Source: Nitrospira sp.
GTDB lineage: Bacteria > Nitrospirota > Nitrospiria > Nitrospirales > Nitrospiraceae
Reading direction: 5' to 3'
Assembly (NCBI GenBank): GCA_005116835.1
Contig: SWDM01000019.1
Coordinates: forward strand, 62,001 to 126,000
DNA length: 64,000 nt
How positions within the stretch are numbered: the stretch's first letter is position 1; each line of letters starts with the position of its first letter. Below, piece by piece: positions 8,292 through 17,239 of this stretch. Below the pieces are notes generated by a model that saw only the letters and a program-made list of their open reading frames with translations, was not told where the DNA came from and ran no database searches. Both the position numbers and the translations under genes were made by a program.

Positions 8292-10388
8292 ATGGCAAAC
8301 GAGATACAGGTTCTCTCCCCGCGGTCGATCATCAAACACCCGGATATTTTATTGTCGGTGGGCGTGGTGGCCGTCATCATGGTCATGCTGTTGCCGCTGC
8401 CCCGGTTTCTCTTGGACCTGCTTCTGGCCTTCAATATTACCGTGTCGGTCATCATCTTGCTCGTGGGGTTGCAAGTGCGGAGGCCCATCGAGTTCTCGGC
8501 TTTTCCGTCCATTCTGTTGATGGTCACGTTGCTTCGCTTGTCTCTCAACATTGCGTCGACCCGCCTCATCCTGCTGCACGGTAACGAAGGCGCCGGGGCT
8601 GCGGGCGAGGTGATTCGGGCATTTGGGAACTTCGTCGTCGGCGGAAATTATACGGTCGGGCTCGTGATCTTTGCGATTCTGGTCATCATCAACTTTGTCG
8701 TCGTGACGAAAGGCGCCGGCCGAGTGGCCGAAGTGGCGGCCCGGTTCACCTTGGATGCGATGCCGGGCAAGCAGATGAGCATCGATGCCGACTTGAATGC
8801 CGGGCTCATCAACGAGACGGAAGCGCGGCGGCGGCGGAAGGAGATCGCAGAAGAAGCCGATTTCTACGGCTCTATGGACGGCGCCAGCAAGTTCGTCCGT
8901 GGCGACGCCACGGCGGCAGTGATCATCGTCTTCGTGAATATCATCGGCGGATTGACGATCGGCATCTTACAGCAGGGCATGAGTCCCGGCCTGGCCGCGC
9001 AAACCTATACGCTCTTGACGGTGGGTGAAGGCCTCGTTGCGCAAATCCCCGCACTCATTGTCTCGACCGCAGCCGGTATCATTGTGACTCGCGCCGCGTC
9101 GGACGGCGATCTCGGATTCGATATCATGCGGCAAATTCTCGTATCGCCGAAGGCGGTTGGGACTGCTGCCGCGATTTTGTTGGCGCTAGGACTTATCCCC
9201 GGCCTGCCCCATATGGCCTTTCTCGGTCTGGGCGCCGGCGCCGCCTGGTTAGCCTATCGGTTGTCCCAACAAAACGCTCAGACTGCGGCGCCGTCGCCGG
9301 TCGCTGCGGCCGGCGCGAAAGCGGAAGAGACGGCGCCCCACGTCGAGCCGTTCGATTTGATGGAAGTTCAGGTCGGCTATGGCCTGATCGGTTTGGTGGA
9401 GGGCACGCATGGGACCGCGCTTTTGGAGCGCATCAAAAATCTTCGCAAGCAGTTTGCAGAGACGATGGGCTTTCTCCTTCCACCGATTCATATCCGCGAC
9501 AATCTGCAATTACGACCGAACGAATATGCCGTTATGCTCAAGGGAGTGGAACTCTCGAAGTCCGACGTGATGCCGTCCCACGTGATGGCGATCGATCCTG
9601 GAACGGCTCAGCGCGGCGCCCTTCAAGGTGTGGCGACGAAGGAACCGGCTTTTGGGCTACCAGCCTTATGGGTGCCGGAGTCGATGCGTGAGCAAGCGCA
9701 ACTGGCCGGTTATACCGTCGTCGATGCCACCTCGGCCATCGCCACACATTTGTCGGAAATCGTCAAGCGTCACGGGCATGAATTGTTAGGCCGTCAAGAG
9801 GTGCAGGCGTTGTTGGACGAGACGGCCAAGTCTCACCCCAGATTGGTCGAAGAATTGATTCCCACGATGCTGTCCTTGGGGACGGTAGTGCGCATTCTTG
9901 GAAACCTGCTGCGTGAAGGCATTCCCATCCGCGACCTTCGCACCATCCTCGAAGCGATCGCGGATCATGCCACATCGATAAAAGATTCTGAGCTGCTCAC
10001 GGAAATCGCAAGGCAAGCGTTGTCGCGCACAATTACGCGCCAGCATCAGGCTCCGGACGGCACGTTGGCCGTCATTACACTGGATCCTCGGCTCGATCGG
10101 TCGCTGAATGAGCAGGTCTCTGCGCTTCCGCAAGGGGGCCTACTGAATTTGGATCCCGGCACATCTCAGAAGTTGTTGATGGCCTTGAAACAGGCGGCGG
10201 AACGTGTCGCGGCGCGCGGCCAGCAGCCGATCGTGCTCTGTTCCCCGGCCTTGCGTCGGCATATCCGCCGCTTGACCGACCGAATTCTTCGTACGGTTCC
10301 GGTGTTGGGTCTCAATGAAATCGATGCGATGGTTCAGCTGCAATCGCTCGATACGATCAAATTGGATGTCGAACTCCCGCGGTTATGA
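8292..10388 (+). CDS. flhA: Flagellar export gate protein FlhA
   Basis: 698 residues, normal length. About eight N-terminal membrane helices include the FHIPEP family signature region (LLRLSLNIASTRLILLHG); the next cytoplasmic loop contains GRVAEVAARFTLDAMPGKQM and SIDADLNAGLI. The C-terminal half is the cytoplasmic nonamer that receives chaperone-substrate complexes. The ribosome site is weak, consistent with readthrough from flhB 14 bases upstream. Confidence 0.97.
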   Translation: MANEIQVLSPRSIIKHPDILLSVGVVAVIMVMLLPLPRFLLDLLLAFNITVSVIILLVGLQVRRPIEFSAFPSILLMVTLLRLSLNIASTRLILLHGNEGAGAAGEVIRAFGNFVVGGNYTVGLVIFAILVIINFVVVTKGAGRVAEVAARFTLDAMPGKQMSIDADLNAGLINETEARRRRKEIAEEADFYGSMDGASKFVRGDATAAVIIVFVNIIGGLTIGILQQGMSPGLAAQTYTLLTVGEGLVAQIPALIVSTAAGIIVTRAASDGDLGFDIMRQILVSPKAVGTAAAILLALGLIPGLPHMAFLGLGAGAAWLAYRLSQQNAQTAAPSPVAAAGAKAEETAPHVEPFDLMEVQVGYGLIGLVEGTHGTALLERIKNLRKQFAETMGFLLPPIHIRDNLQLRPNEYAVMLKGVELSKSDVMPSHVMAIDPGTAQRGALQGVATKEPAFGLPALWVPESMREQAQLAGYTVVDATSAIATHLSEIVKRHGHELLGRQEVQALLDETAKSHPRLVEELIPTMLSLGTVVRILGNLLREGIPIRDLRTILEAIADHATSIKDSELLTEIARQALSRTITRQHQAPDGTLAVITLDPRLDRSLNEQVSALPQGGLLNLDPGTSQKLLMALKQAAERVAARGQQPIVLCSPALRRHIRRLTDRILRTVPVLGLNEIDAMVQLQSLDTIKLDVELPRL

Positions 10389-10396
10389 GGTGAAAG

Positions 10397-11770
10397 ATGA
10401 ATATTAAATTATTTCATGCCGAAACCATGCACGACGCCATCCGTGCGATCAAAGCAGAGTTGGGGCCGGATGCCGTGATCCTGTCCAGTAAACGTGTGCG
10501 TCAAGGGAGCTTGCCGTTCGGTCTATTTGGACGTCCGCTGCTTGAAGTGACAGCGGCTGTCGATCGCGAGGCGAAGGAGTTTGTTCCCATTCCTCCGCCG
10601 AACAAGCCTGCGATCAGGCGCGACGAGGTGCAGGCTGCGACTGCTCCTATACAGGAATCTTCCGCTGCCTTTCAGGACACGCTGAACGCAGTGCTCAGTA
10701 CCTCAGGCGCGGCCAGGCCGCGCGCGAGTCACGCAGCCATGCCGGCGCCGGTCGCAGCGCCGCCACTGCGTTCCCTGGCGTCGGAACACCTGCATCGTTT
10801 GAAAAAGGAACTCCACGATCTCCGTCAGCGCCTAAACTCTTCCTTTCCTAACGACGCATCTACGCCGAGCGCCGGCTTTCCTGCTCCGATCGCACGGGCC
10901 TATCGTCAGTTGATTGCCCAAGGATTGCGTTCCTCCAGCGCCGACAGTCTCTGCAGAGCGCTCTGTCGCCAGTTCACGCCGGAGAGTGTCGTTGCAGATA
11001 GCGAGATTCAGGACATGTTGCACCGGCTCCTTGTGGAACCGATTCGGGTCAGTGGGCCTCTCCTGAATCCTGGAGACGACTACAACGTGGCAATGTTCGT
11101 CGGCCCGAGCGGGGCCGGAAAGACCACGGCGATTGTGAAGCTTGCGGCGTACTACAGCTTGGAGGAGCATAAATCGGTCGTGCTGATCACGTTGGATAGT
11201 TGTCGCATGGCTGCGGTCGAACACCTTCGCATGTATACGAATGTGTTGGGGGTTGGGCTCGAAACCGCGCAAACCACTGCCGATGTGATCGACTGCATAC
11301 GCCGTCATCGCGGGGCCAATCTCATTCTTATCGATACGCCTGGGTATGGCGCGGATGATGCGGCTCGGCTCGCCGATCTTGGCGAACTCAAAGACTCTTA
11401 CGGCCCTATCGAAACACATATGGTCTTACCCTCGAACACGCGCATGGAGGATCTCCTCCGTACGCTGGCGCGGTATGACGTGTGTGCGCCGTCCCGCCTG
11501 CTTTTTACCAGGCTTGACGAGACGCAGGAATATGGAAATCTCTTCGAACTGGCGTACCAGACGACCTTGCCTCTGTCCTATTGGGGGACCGGTCAGCGCG
11601 TGCCTGCAGATCTTGAACTGGCGCAACCTGAACGGTTGGCCGATCTATTACTCGATCGAGCATCTTCCCGTTTCACATCACCAGGCCTCTCGTTATCCAT
11701 GGGACGCAACTCTGTTGTGTCTTTGGCCGGAACGATGCCACAACTCGCGAAAGAAGGAGTCTCCGCATGA
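10397..11770 (+). CDS. flhF: Flagellar placement GTPase FlhF
   Basis: 457 residues. The N-terminal basic domain begins MNIKLFHAETMHDAIRAIKA, as in FlhF. It is followed by a variable Pro/Ala linker and an SRP54-type GTPase domain with P-loop GPSGAGKT at residues 236-243 and LILIDTPGYG as the next nucleotide-binding motif. FlhF marks the pole for flagellum assembly, so this gene suggests a polar flagellum. Overlaps flhG by four bases (ATGA). Confidence 0.95.
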   Translation: MNIKLFHAETMHDAIRAIKAELGPDAVILSSKRVRQGSLPFGLFGRPLLEVTAAVDREAKEFVPIPPPNKPAIRRDEVQAATAPIQESSAAFQDTLNAVLSTSGAARPRASHAAMPAPVAAPPLRSLASEHLHRLKKELHDLRQRLNSSFPNDASTPSAGFPAPIARAYRQLIAQGLRSSSADSLCRALCRQFTPESVVADSEIQDMLHRLLVEPIRVSGPLLNPGDDYNVAMFVGPSGAGKTTAIVKLAAYYSLEEHKSVVLITLDSCRMAAVEHLRMYTNVLGVGLETAQTTADVIDCIRRHRGANLILIDTPGYGADDAARLADLGELKDSYGPIETHMVLPSNTRMEDLLRTLARYDVCAPSRLLFTRLDETQEYGNLFELAYQTTLPLSYWGTGQRVPADLELAQPERLADLLLDRASSRFTSPGLSLSMGRNSVVSLAGTMPQLAKEGVSA

Positions 11771-12627
11771 AGAACAGGCTCAGTGAAGTGGAGGCAACGA
11801 TGCCGAGGGTCGCTCAAGGGAGCCTATGCACCCATGTCATTACTGTGACCAGCGGAAAGGGTGGGGTTGGAAAAACGAACGTGGTCGCCAATCTCGCTGT
11901 CGAGTTGGCGCGAGCCGGGAAACGAGTGCTGGTACTGGATGCAGACTTGGGCCTAGGCAACATCGATGTGTTATTGGGATTGGTGCCTGTATATACGTTG
12001 GAGCATGTGCTGCGCGGATCGCACCACCTATCCGACATCATCATCCCAGGTCCGGCCGGAATCCAGGTATTGCCTGCAGGCTCCGGCCTGCCGCAACTCA
12101 CGTCCTTGACCGATTCCCAGAAATTGATTCTTCAAAGTGAGTTGGAACATGTTGCCGACGCAGTGGACGTGTTGTTGATCGACACCGGCGCCGGTGTGTC
12201 CCCCACGGTCACCTACTTCGCCTCAGCCGCCCAGGAGACCATCGTCGTCGTTTCATCGGAACCGACGTCCCTGACCGACGCCTATGCGTTGATAAAAGTG
12301 CTCTGCCGGCTGCATCGCGAACGCCGGTTCAAAGTGCTGGTCAATATGGTGAAAAGTCAACGCGATGCCACCCTGACATTCCGCAAACTCGATGCGGCAG
12401 CGCATCGTTTCTTGAATATCAACCTGGAGTATCTGGGCTATATCCCGTTCGACGATTATCTGCCGATGGCGGTCCTCCAGCAGAAGGCTGTGACCGAGTG
12501 TTTCCCCGGATCGCCGGCCAGCCGGACATTTGTCCAGTTAGCGAAAGAGATTGCCGCATGGCCCGATCCGCAGTTGCCGAAGAGCACTGTGCAATTTCTC
12601 TGGAACCAATTGATCCATACGTCTTAG
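11767..12627 (+). CDS. flhG: Flagellar number regulator FlhG (FleN, MinD-like ATPase)
   Basis: 286 residues, MinD/ParA family. The deviant Walker A motif SGKGGVGKT lies at residues 29-37, followed by VLDADLGLGNIDVLLGL and VLLIDTGAGVSPTVTYF. FlhG stimulates FlhF GTPase activity and limits flagellar number. The start overlaps the flhF stop (ATGA). A generic ParA/MinD is unlikely given the context and the GNIDVLLG signature. Confidence 0.94.
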   Translation: MKNRLSEVEATMPRVAQGSLCTHVITVTSGKGGVGKTNVVANLAVELARAGKRVLVLDADLGLGNIDVLLGLVPVYTLEHVLRGSHHLSDIIIPGPAGIQVLPAGSGLPQLTSLTDSQKLILQSELEHVADAVDVLLIDTGAGVSPTVTYFASAAQETIVVVSSEPTSLTDAYALIKVLCRLHRERRFKVLVNMVKSQRDATLTFRKLDAAAHRFLNINLEYLGYIPFDDYLPMAVLQQKAVTECFPGSPASRTFVQLAKEIAAWPDPQLPKSTVQFLWNQLIHTS

Positions 12628-12788
12628 TTCGTATGGGTGACGTGTATCTCGCTCAGGCGTTTGAGGTTTCAGTCTCGAATTTCTAGTTTCATGCTTCTGA
12701 TTTCACGTTTCCGGAGGTTCTTTCCAGGCAATGTGAAACCTGACACGAGAAACAGGCAACTTTTAATAGGAATACAGAAAGCATACTG
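12628..12788 (+). repeat. Gap before fliA with gtttca/tgaaac words
   Basis: A 161-base gap whose middle repeats GTTTCA, TTTCAC and their inverses GTGAAAC and GAAACCTG. It is an imperfect palindromic tract rather than a gene. No convincing promoter motif stands out, and fliA may be read from the upstream operon. Confidence 0.35.
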
Positions 12789-13592
12789 ATGATGAATAAC
12801 ATGTCGACACAACCATTCCGGTCTACCGGCCCTGCGGTTGACGTGCAACGCGAACAAATTATCAAAGAGTTCGCGCACATTGTGAAGGCGATGGCCTATC
12901 GACTGGCCTTCCGCCTGCCGGCCTACATGGATGCGGAGGATCTTGTGTCTGTCGGCATCATTGGATTGATGGACGCGATGGATAAGTACGACCCCAGGCG
13001 GGAAGCCAAGTTCAAAACCTATGCGGAGTTTCGGATTCGGGGTGCCATGCTGGATGAAATTCGATCCATGGATTGGATCCCCCGGTCGGTCCACGAGCGC
13101 GTCTCGTTGTTGCAGCGCACGCATACCACATTGTTGAACAGGCTTGGCCGCCCTCCATCAGATGAGGAAGTCGCGGTAGAGATGAAGCTGACTCCAGCCG
13201 AATTGGACGATTTCCTTGTGCGGTCCAAGGGAGCCGTCCTGGTCAGCTTGGACGACTTCAACCTGCAGGAGACCGAGAAGCCGAAAATCCTGAACATGCT
13301 TGCCGATACAAGGCACCCGGACCCCCTCGCGCTGATACTCAACGACCGGGAACGCGAGCGGGTGGCAAACGCGATTCGGCAATTGCCGGAGAAGGAACGG
13401 CTCGTCCTCACACTGTATTACTATGAAGAATTGACCATGAAGGAAATCGGCGGAATCCTCAAAGTCACTGAGTCTCGTGTGTGTCAGATCCATACCAAGG
13501 CGATCCTTCAGCTCAAGGGGAAGCTGGATGTGCCGCAGTGTGCCGTGACGGTCGGTTCGTCGGCCGAAGGCGCGTCGCAGCAGCGTTCGTGA
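12789..13592 (+). CDS. fliA: Flagellar sigma factor FliA (sigma-28)
   Basis: 267 residues. Region 2 contains EDLVSVGIIGLMDAMDKYDP and FKTYAEFRIRGAMLDEIRSM, followed by DWIPRSV, which is diagnostic for sigma-28. Region 4 is LPEKERLVLTLYYYEELTMK followed by the helix-turn-helix EIGGILKVTESRVCQIH. It directs late flagellar genes (filament, chemotaxis), which are not in this window. The first residues are MMNNM, so the start could be 12789, 12792 or 12801. Confidence 0.95.
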   Translation: MMNNMSTQPFRSTGPAVDVQREQIIKEFAHIVKAMAYRLAFRLPAYMDAEDLVSVGIIGLMDAMDKYDPRREAKFKTYAEFRIRGAMLDEIRSMDWIPRSVHERVSLLQRTHTTLLNRLGRPPSDEEVAVEMKLTPAELDDFLVRSKGAVLVSLDDFNLQETEKPKILNMLADTRHPDPLALILNDRERERVANAIRQLPEKERLVLTLYYYEELTMKEIGGILKVTESRVCQIHTKAILQLKGKLDVPQCAVTVGSSAEGASQQRS

Positions 13593-13957
13593 ACCATGCG
13601 GGCTAGCGTGAAACTTGACCTCGGAATTCAGCAATCAGAAATGAGCAACATGCAACCTGATACTAAAAACCAGAAACCTCGCGTCCGAACAGCGACAACA
13701 AGTTCTGCCGCACCTGCCGATTCCGGCCGGCGATTTCTTTCCCAGTCCGGCAATCTTTTCCTAGCGATTCCTATCCATGCCGCAGGCGGTTTCAACGATC
13801 GCCGGATTTCCCTGAACGCGATGCGTGGTGTCGCACGGCATTTACTGCGCTCTGAAAGGCTGGTGGCCCGTTCGATTTGCAGAAACCTGTCCCGCGAACA
13901 GATGGCATGCATGTTGCTTTGTGGTTCAATGTCATTGTCACTCAAGGAGCAGCACAC
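13593..13957 (+). other. Gap between fliA and flgF
   Basis: 365 bases. The first 90 bases carry GTGAAACTT/CCAGAAACCT-type words like other gaps in this block; the rest shows an open frame without a ribosome site or family resemblance. The functional element I can support is the sigma-54-like site at 13903. The stretch upstream of it is where an enhancer-binding protein would be expected to bind. Confidence 0.4.
13903..13918 (+). promoter_or_regulatory. Sigma-54 (-24/-12) promoter before flgF
   Basis: TGGCATGCATGTTGCT has GG, ten bases, GC in exact RpoN spacing, 40 bases before the flgF ATG. The geometry is almost the same as at fliL (42 bases). It would drive flgF-G-A-H-I. Confidence 0.62.
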
Positions 13958-14728
13958 ATGAACCGAGCTGTTTATCCCATCCTTTCCGGCGCGCTGGCGC
14001 AAGAACGCCAGATGCAGGTTTTCGCCAACAATATGGCGAACGTCAATACGGCCGGCTTCAAACAGGATGACCAAGCGTTTACGTCTGTTTTGGCCCAGGC
14101 TCAGATGTCCGGGGCGGCACTTGCCCACCAGGCTGGGGTCGGTCAACAGATTGGTGTGCGGCCGGCTGGGTCTGCTGAGCGAGTGTTCGTGGCTCCCCAT
14201 GCCATGCATACCTCGTTTGAGGCAGGTCGGATCAGAATTACCGGTAACCCTTTGGACATGGCCATCACTGGACGTGGATTTTTCGAGGTCAAGACGCCTC
14301 AAGGGCTTCGCTATACCAGGAACGGGATGCTTTCGCTCGATGGCCAAGGACGGCTGGTGACCAATCTTGGTTATCCCGTGATGGGTATCAAGGGAGAGAT
14401 CAAGGTTCCTTCCGGCTCAGTGCAGGTTACGAAGGAGGGAGCGGTGCATGTCGACGGGAAACCGGTCGCGACGATCAAGGTCGTGGAGTTTCCTGACGAC
14501 CTCATGCCGAAGAAAAACATCGAAGGGTTTTTGGCAGCGGATAACGGGAAGATGATGAAGAACCCTGACATTCAAAGCGGGCATATCGAGGAGTCGAACG
14601 TCAATTCGATCGGCGAGATGGTCAAGATGATCCAGGGCATGCGGAACTATGAGTCGAGCCAGAAATTGATTCAAACTCTTGATCGTATGTCGGAAATTGC
14701 GATCCAAGACGTCGGGCGAGTGTTGTAA
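13958..14728 (+). CDS. flgF: Flagellar proximal rod protein FlgF
   Basis: 256 residues of the rod/hook family. The N-terminus MNRAVYPILSGALAQERQMQ continues into FANNMANVNTAGFKQDD, and the C-terminus has SGHIEESNVNSIGEMVKMIQ and RNYESSQKLIQTLDRM. FlgF is a distinct rod subunit below FlgG. ATG 13958 follows AAGGAGCAGCACAC; a longer in-frame start at 13877 would overlap the promoter. First gene of flgFGAHI. Confidence 0.95.
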   Translation: MNRAVYPILSGALAQERQMQVFANNMANVNTAGFKQDDQAFTSVLAQAQMSGAALAHQAGVGQQIGVRPAGSAERVFVAPHAMHTSFEAGRIRITGNPLDMAITGRGFFEVKTPQGLRYTRNGMLSLDGQGRLVTNLGYPVMGIKGEIKVPSGSVQVTKEGAVHVDGKPVATIKVVEFPDDLMPKKNIEGFLAADNGKMMKNPDIQSGHIEESNVNSIGEMVKMIQGMRNYESSQKLIQTLDRMSEIAIQDVGRVL

Positions 14729-14882
14729 GACGTGAAACGTGAAGCGTGAAGCGTGAAACGCAAGATGCGGGGATCGGCAGCGTGAAGCGCAGGACCGTAT
14801 ACGACTACTTCGCTTCACGCTTCACGAGATACGCTTCACGCAATGGACGCTTCACGAACCACGAGAGACGTAGGAGGTTTAT
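14729..14882 (+). repeat. CGTGAAGCG word-repeat tract between flgF and flgG
   Basis: At 14731-14868 the words GTGAAACG and GTGAAGCG recur, then the inverse words CGCTTCACG and ACGCTTCAC recur, giving a long imperfect hairpin. A copy of the same motif set lies at 41380-41450. The flgG ribosome site (TAGGAGG) follows immediately. Confidence 0.55.
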
Positions 14883-15674
14883 ATGATCAGAGCGATGTGG
14901 ACGGCGGCTACCGGTATGACCGCTCAGCAGCTCAACGTGGATACGATTGCCCACAACTTGGCAAACGTCAATACCAACGCGTTCAAGCGAAGCCGGGCAG
15001 AGTTTTCCGACTTGATGTACCAGGCGACCAGGCTTCCTGGAACGAATGCGTCAAACGTTGGAGTCTTTCCTGTCGGGATTCAGGTCGGCGGCGGGGTTCG
15101 TCCCGTCACGGTGGCCAAGGAGTGGATTCAGGGCAACATGCGCCAGACTGGCAATGAGCTGGACCTTGCGATCGATGGAGCAGGATTTTTTCAAGTCCAG
15201 CGCTCTGACGGCACGATCATGTATACCCGTAACGGATCGTTCAAGCGGGACAATGTCGGGAATATGGTGACGGGAGACGGAGATCTGATGAATCCCGTAA
15301 TCACCATTCCCTCCGGCGCACTGAAGCTCGATATCGGGCAGGACGGAACAGTGTCTGTTCAGTTGCCCGGCGTGACGCAGGCTTCGCAGATCGGCCAGAT
15401 TCAGCTGACCAAGTTCGATAACCCTTCGGGACTCGTGGCGATGGGGAACAATCTCTTTCTCGACAGTTTCGCGTCCGGCCCGCCGCTCCAAGGGACTGGT
15501 GGATTCTCAACGGGATTTGGAACTGTGCAGCAGGGATTTCTGGAGAGTTCGAACGTCAACCTGGCAGAAGAAATGGTCAACATGATCATCGCGCAACGGA
15601 GCTATGAGATTAACTCGAAAACCATTCAAGCGTCGGACGAAATGATGTCCATCGCGAACAACCTCAGACGGTAA
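14883..15674 (+). CDS. flgG: Flagellar distal rod protein FlgG
   Basis: 263 residues, typical size. N-terminus MIRAMWTAATGMTAQQLNVD then TIAHNLANVNTNAFKRSRAE; C-terminus LESSNVNLAEEMVNMIIAQR then SYEINSKTIQASDEMM. FlgG forms the distal rod through the P and L rings encoded just downstream (flgI, flgH). Strong GTAGGAGG site before the ATG. Confidence 0.97.
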   Translation: MIRAMWTAATGMTAQQLNVDTIAHNLANVNTNAFKRSRAEFSDLMYQATRLPGTNASNVGVFPVGIQVGGGVRPVTVAKEWIQGNMRQTGNELDLAIDGAGFFQVQRSDGTIMYTRNGSFKRDNVGNMVTGDGDLMNPVITIPSGALKLDIGQDGTVSVQLPGVTQASQIGQIQLTKFDNPSGLVAMGNNLFLDSFASGPPLQGTGGFSTGFGTVQQGFLESSNVNLAEEMVNMIIAQRSYEINSKTIQASDEMMSIANNLRR

Positions 15675-15709
15675 GAGCAATTGCCGATCTCGGGCAGAGG
15701 AGCTTTCCT

Positions 15710-16516
15710 ATGACGCCACGACATGTGTATGCACCAGCCGTCTTGTTGGCCCTTATCCTCGCTGGCCCCAGCCAGGCGAGCGCCGCATCCGCCGATCGTC
15801 TGCCTGTAACGGCGCGCGCGGCGCAGGGAGCAGAGCCCCGTTTCATGAAGCTGGACCACAGTCTTGTTCCGGCAGTCCACCAGTTGCACCCCGCGGATAT
15901 TCAACAAAGCATCATGCGTTTCCTTGAACGGGAGATGGCGGGGCAGGTGCGCGCAGTCCATGCCACGATGGTGGATCCGCAAGAATCGATTCAGGTGCCG
16001 GCCGGCAGTCTGGGACTGACGATCACTCCACACGGACTTGACGAGGGTCTCGGACGCCGGACCTTTCATGTTCAGATCAATGCGAACGGCAGGCCGTGGC
16101 AGACGATCGATGCCACCGCCGATATCGGCGCGTCCGTCGATGCCGTCGTGCCGATCAGGGTCATCAAGGTCGACGATCTGATCGAAGCGGAAGATCTCAC
16201 GGTTCAGCGCATCAAACTGAGAGAGTTGAACCATCAGTTGGCGACCAGCCTGAACGATGTCGTCGGGAAAAGTGCGGCGCGTCCGTTGCAGGCAAACATG
16301 CCGATTCGCCTGGCGATGATCAAGAAGCCTTATGCCGTCCACAAAGGCGATCGTGTCGCAATCGAGGCCAGGCACGGAGGTCTTTCGATTCAGGCGACCG
16401 GTGTGACCAAGGCGAGCGGAGAGCTCGGTCAGTCCATTACGGTGGCCAACGTCGATTCGGGCAAAGAGTTACGCGCCAAGATTATCGCGCCGGGAGTCGT
16501 GCGTGTTGAGTATTAG
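15710..16516 (+). CDS. flgA: P-ring assembly chaperone FlgA
   Basis: 268 residues with a signal peptide (YAPAVLLALILAGPSQASA). The C-terminal SAF-type region contains VDDLIEAEDLTVQRIKLREL and the end has QSITVANVDSGKELRAKIIA followed by PGVVRVEY, matching FlgA. It is a periplasmic chaperone for FlgI. Its last 14 bases overlap the flgH start. Confidence 0.92.
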   Translation: MTPRHVYAPAVLLALILAGPSQASAASADRLPVTARAAQGAEPRFMKLDHSLVPAVHQLHPADIQQSIMRFLEREMAGQVRAVHATMVDPQESIQVPAGSLGLTITPHGLDEGLGRRTFHVQINANGRPWQTIDATADIGASVDAVVPIRVIKVDDLIEAEDLTVQRIKLRELNHQLATSLNDVVGKSAARPLQANMPIRLAMIKKPYAVHKGDRVAIEARHGGLSIQATGVTKASGELGQSITVANVDSGKELRAKIIAPGVVRVEY

Positions 16517-17222
16517 CTTCTGTCACAGGTCTGTCCGGCTGGTTATCGCGCTGAGCGTGCTGAGCGCCGCGTTCGTCAACACCGGGTGCTACTTTCATAA
16601 CTCGCCCAATGTGGCGAATAAACTGACGGTGCCTCCCTTGCCGCCTCCCAAAACCCTCGGCTCCCTGTGGCAAGAAGAGAATGGGCGCGCCTACTTGTAT
16701 GAAGACCTGCGGGCCATGCGGGTCGGCGATATCCTGACGATCAAAATCGTAGAAAAGCATGCGGGCTCCAAGTCAGCCGATACGAAGGCAGAGCGAGAAT
16801 CGACCTTGAACAATTCGTTAAGCGGATCCGGTATCGGATACATCGGGATTCCCGGAGTGCGGCTCGGAGGCGAGACGATGCGAGGGTTGGGGGTCGATGC
16901 CAGTTCAAAGAACAAGTTCGGCGGCAAAGGCGCTACGAGTCGCGCCGATACACTGACCGGGACGATTTCCACGATTGTGACCGAAGTCTTGCCGAACGGG
17001 GATCTCAGAATAGAAGGCAAGCGGGAAGTCACCGTCAACAGTGAGACGCAGCTGATGTCGATCAGCGGCATCGTCCGCCGCGTAGACGTCGACACCAAGA
17101 ACACGGTGTTGTCGAGCGCCATCGCCGACGCGAAAATCGAGTATTCAGGCTTGGGTGTCGTGGATGACGTGCAACGGCCCGGATGGCTGGTTCGAGTGCT
17201 CGACTGGGTTTACCCGTTCTAG
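16503..17222 (+). CDS. flgH: Flagellar L-ring lipoprotein FlgH
   Basis: 239 residues. Signal peptide with lipobox VNTGC, then the FlgH core: GSLWQEENGRAYLYEDLRAM, RVGDILTIKIVE, LTGTISTIVTEVLPNGDLRI, GKREVTVNSETQLMSISGIV. It forms the outer-membrane L ring, so the cell has an outer membrane. Start is GTG at 16503, overlapping flgA. The C-terminus (VDDVQRPGWLVRVLDWVYPF) is echoed in the small ORF that follows. Confidence 0.95.
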   Translation: MLSISFCHRSVRLVIALSVLSAAFVNTGCYFHNSPNVANKLTVPPLPPPKTLGSLWQEENGRAYLYEDLRAMRVGDILTIKIVEKHAGSKSADTKAERESTLNNSLSGSGIGYIGIPGVRLGGETMRGLGVDASSKNKFGGKGATSRADTLTGTISTIVTEVLPNGDLRIEGKREVTVNSETQLMSISGIVRRVDVDTKNTVLSSAIADAKIEYSGLGVVDDVQRPGWLVRVLDWVYPF

Positions 17223-17239
17223 TCACGGAGGAGTGGATT

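Noticed and set aside
13586-13606. CATGCGGGCTAG resembling the end of a family 1 element after fliA
   Set aside because: Only about a dozen bases match and no other part of the element is present.
13596-13961. 121-codon + strand frame before flgF
   Set aside because: It overlaps the sigma-54 site and the flgF start, has no ribosome site, and its first part is the wordy repeat tract.
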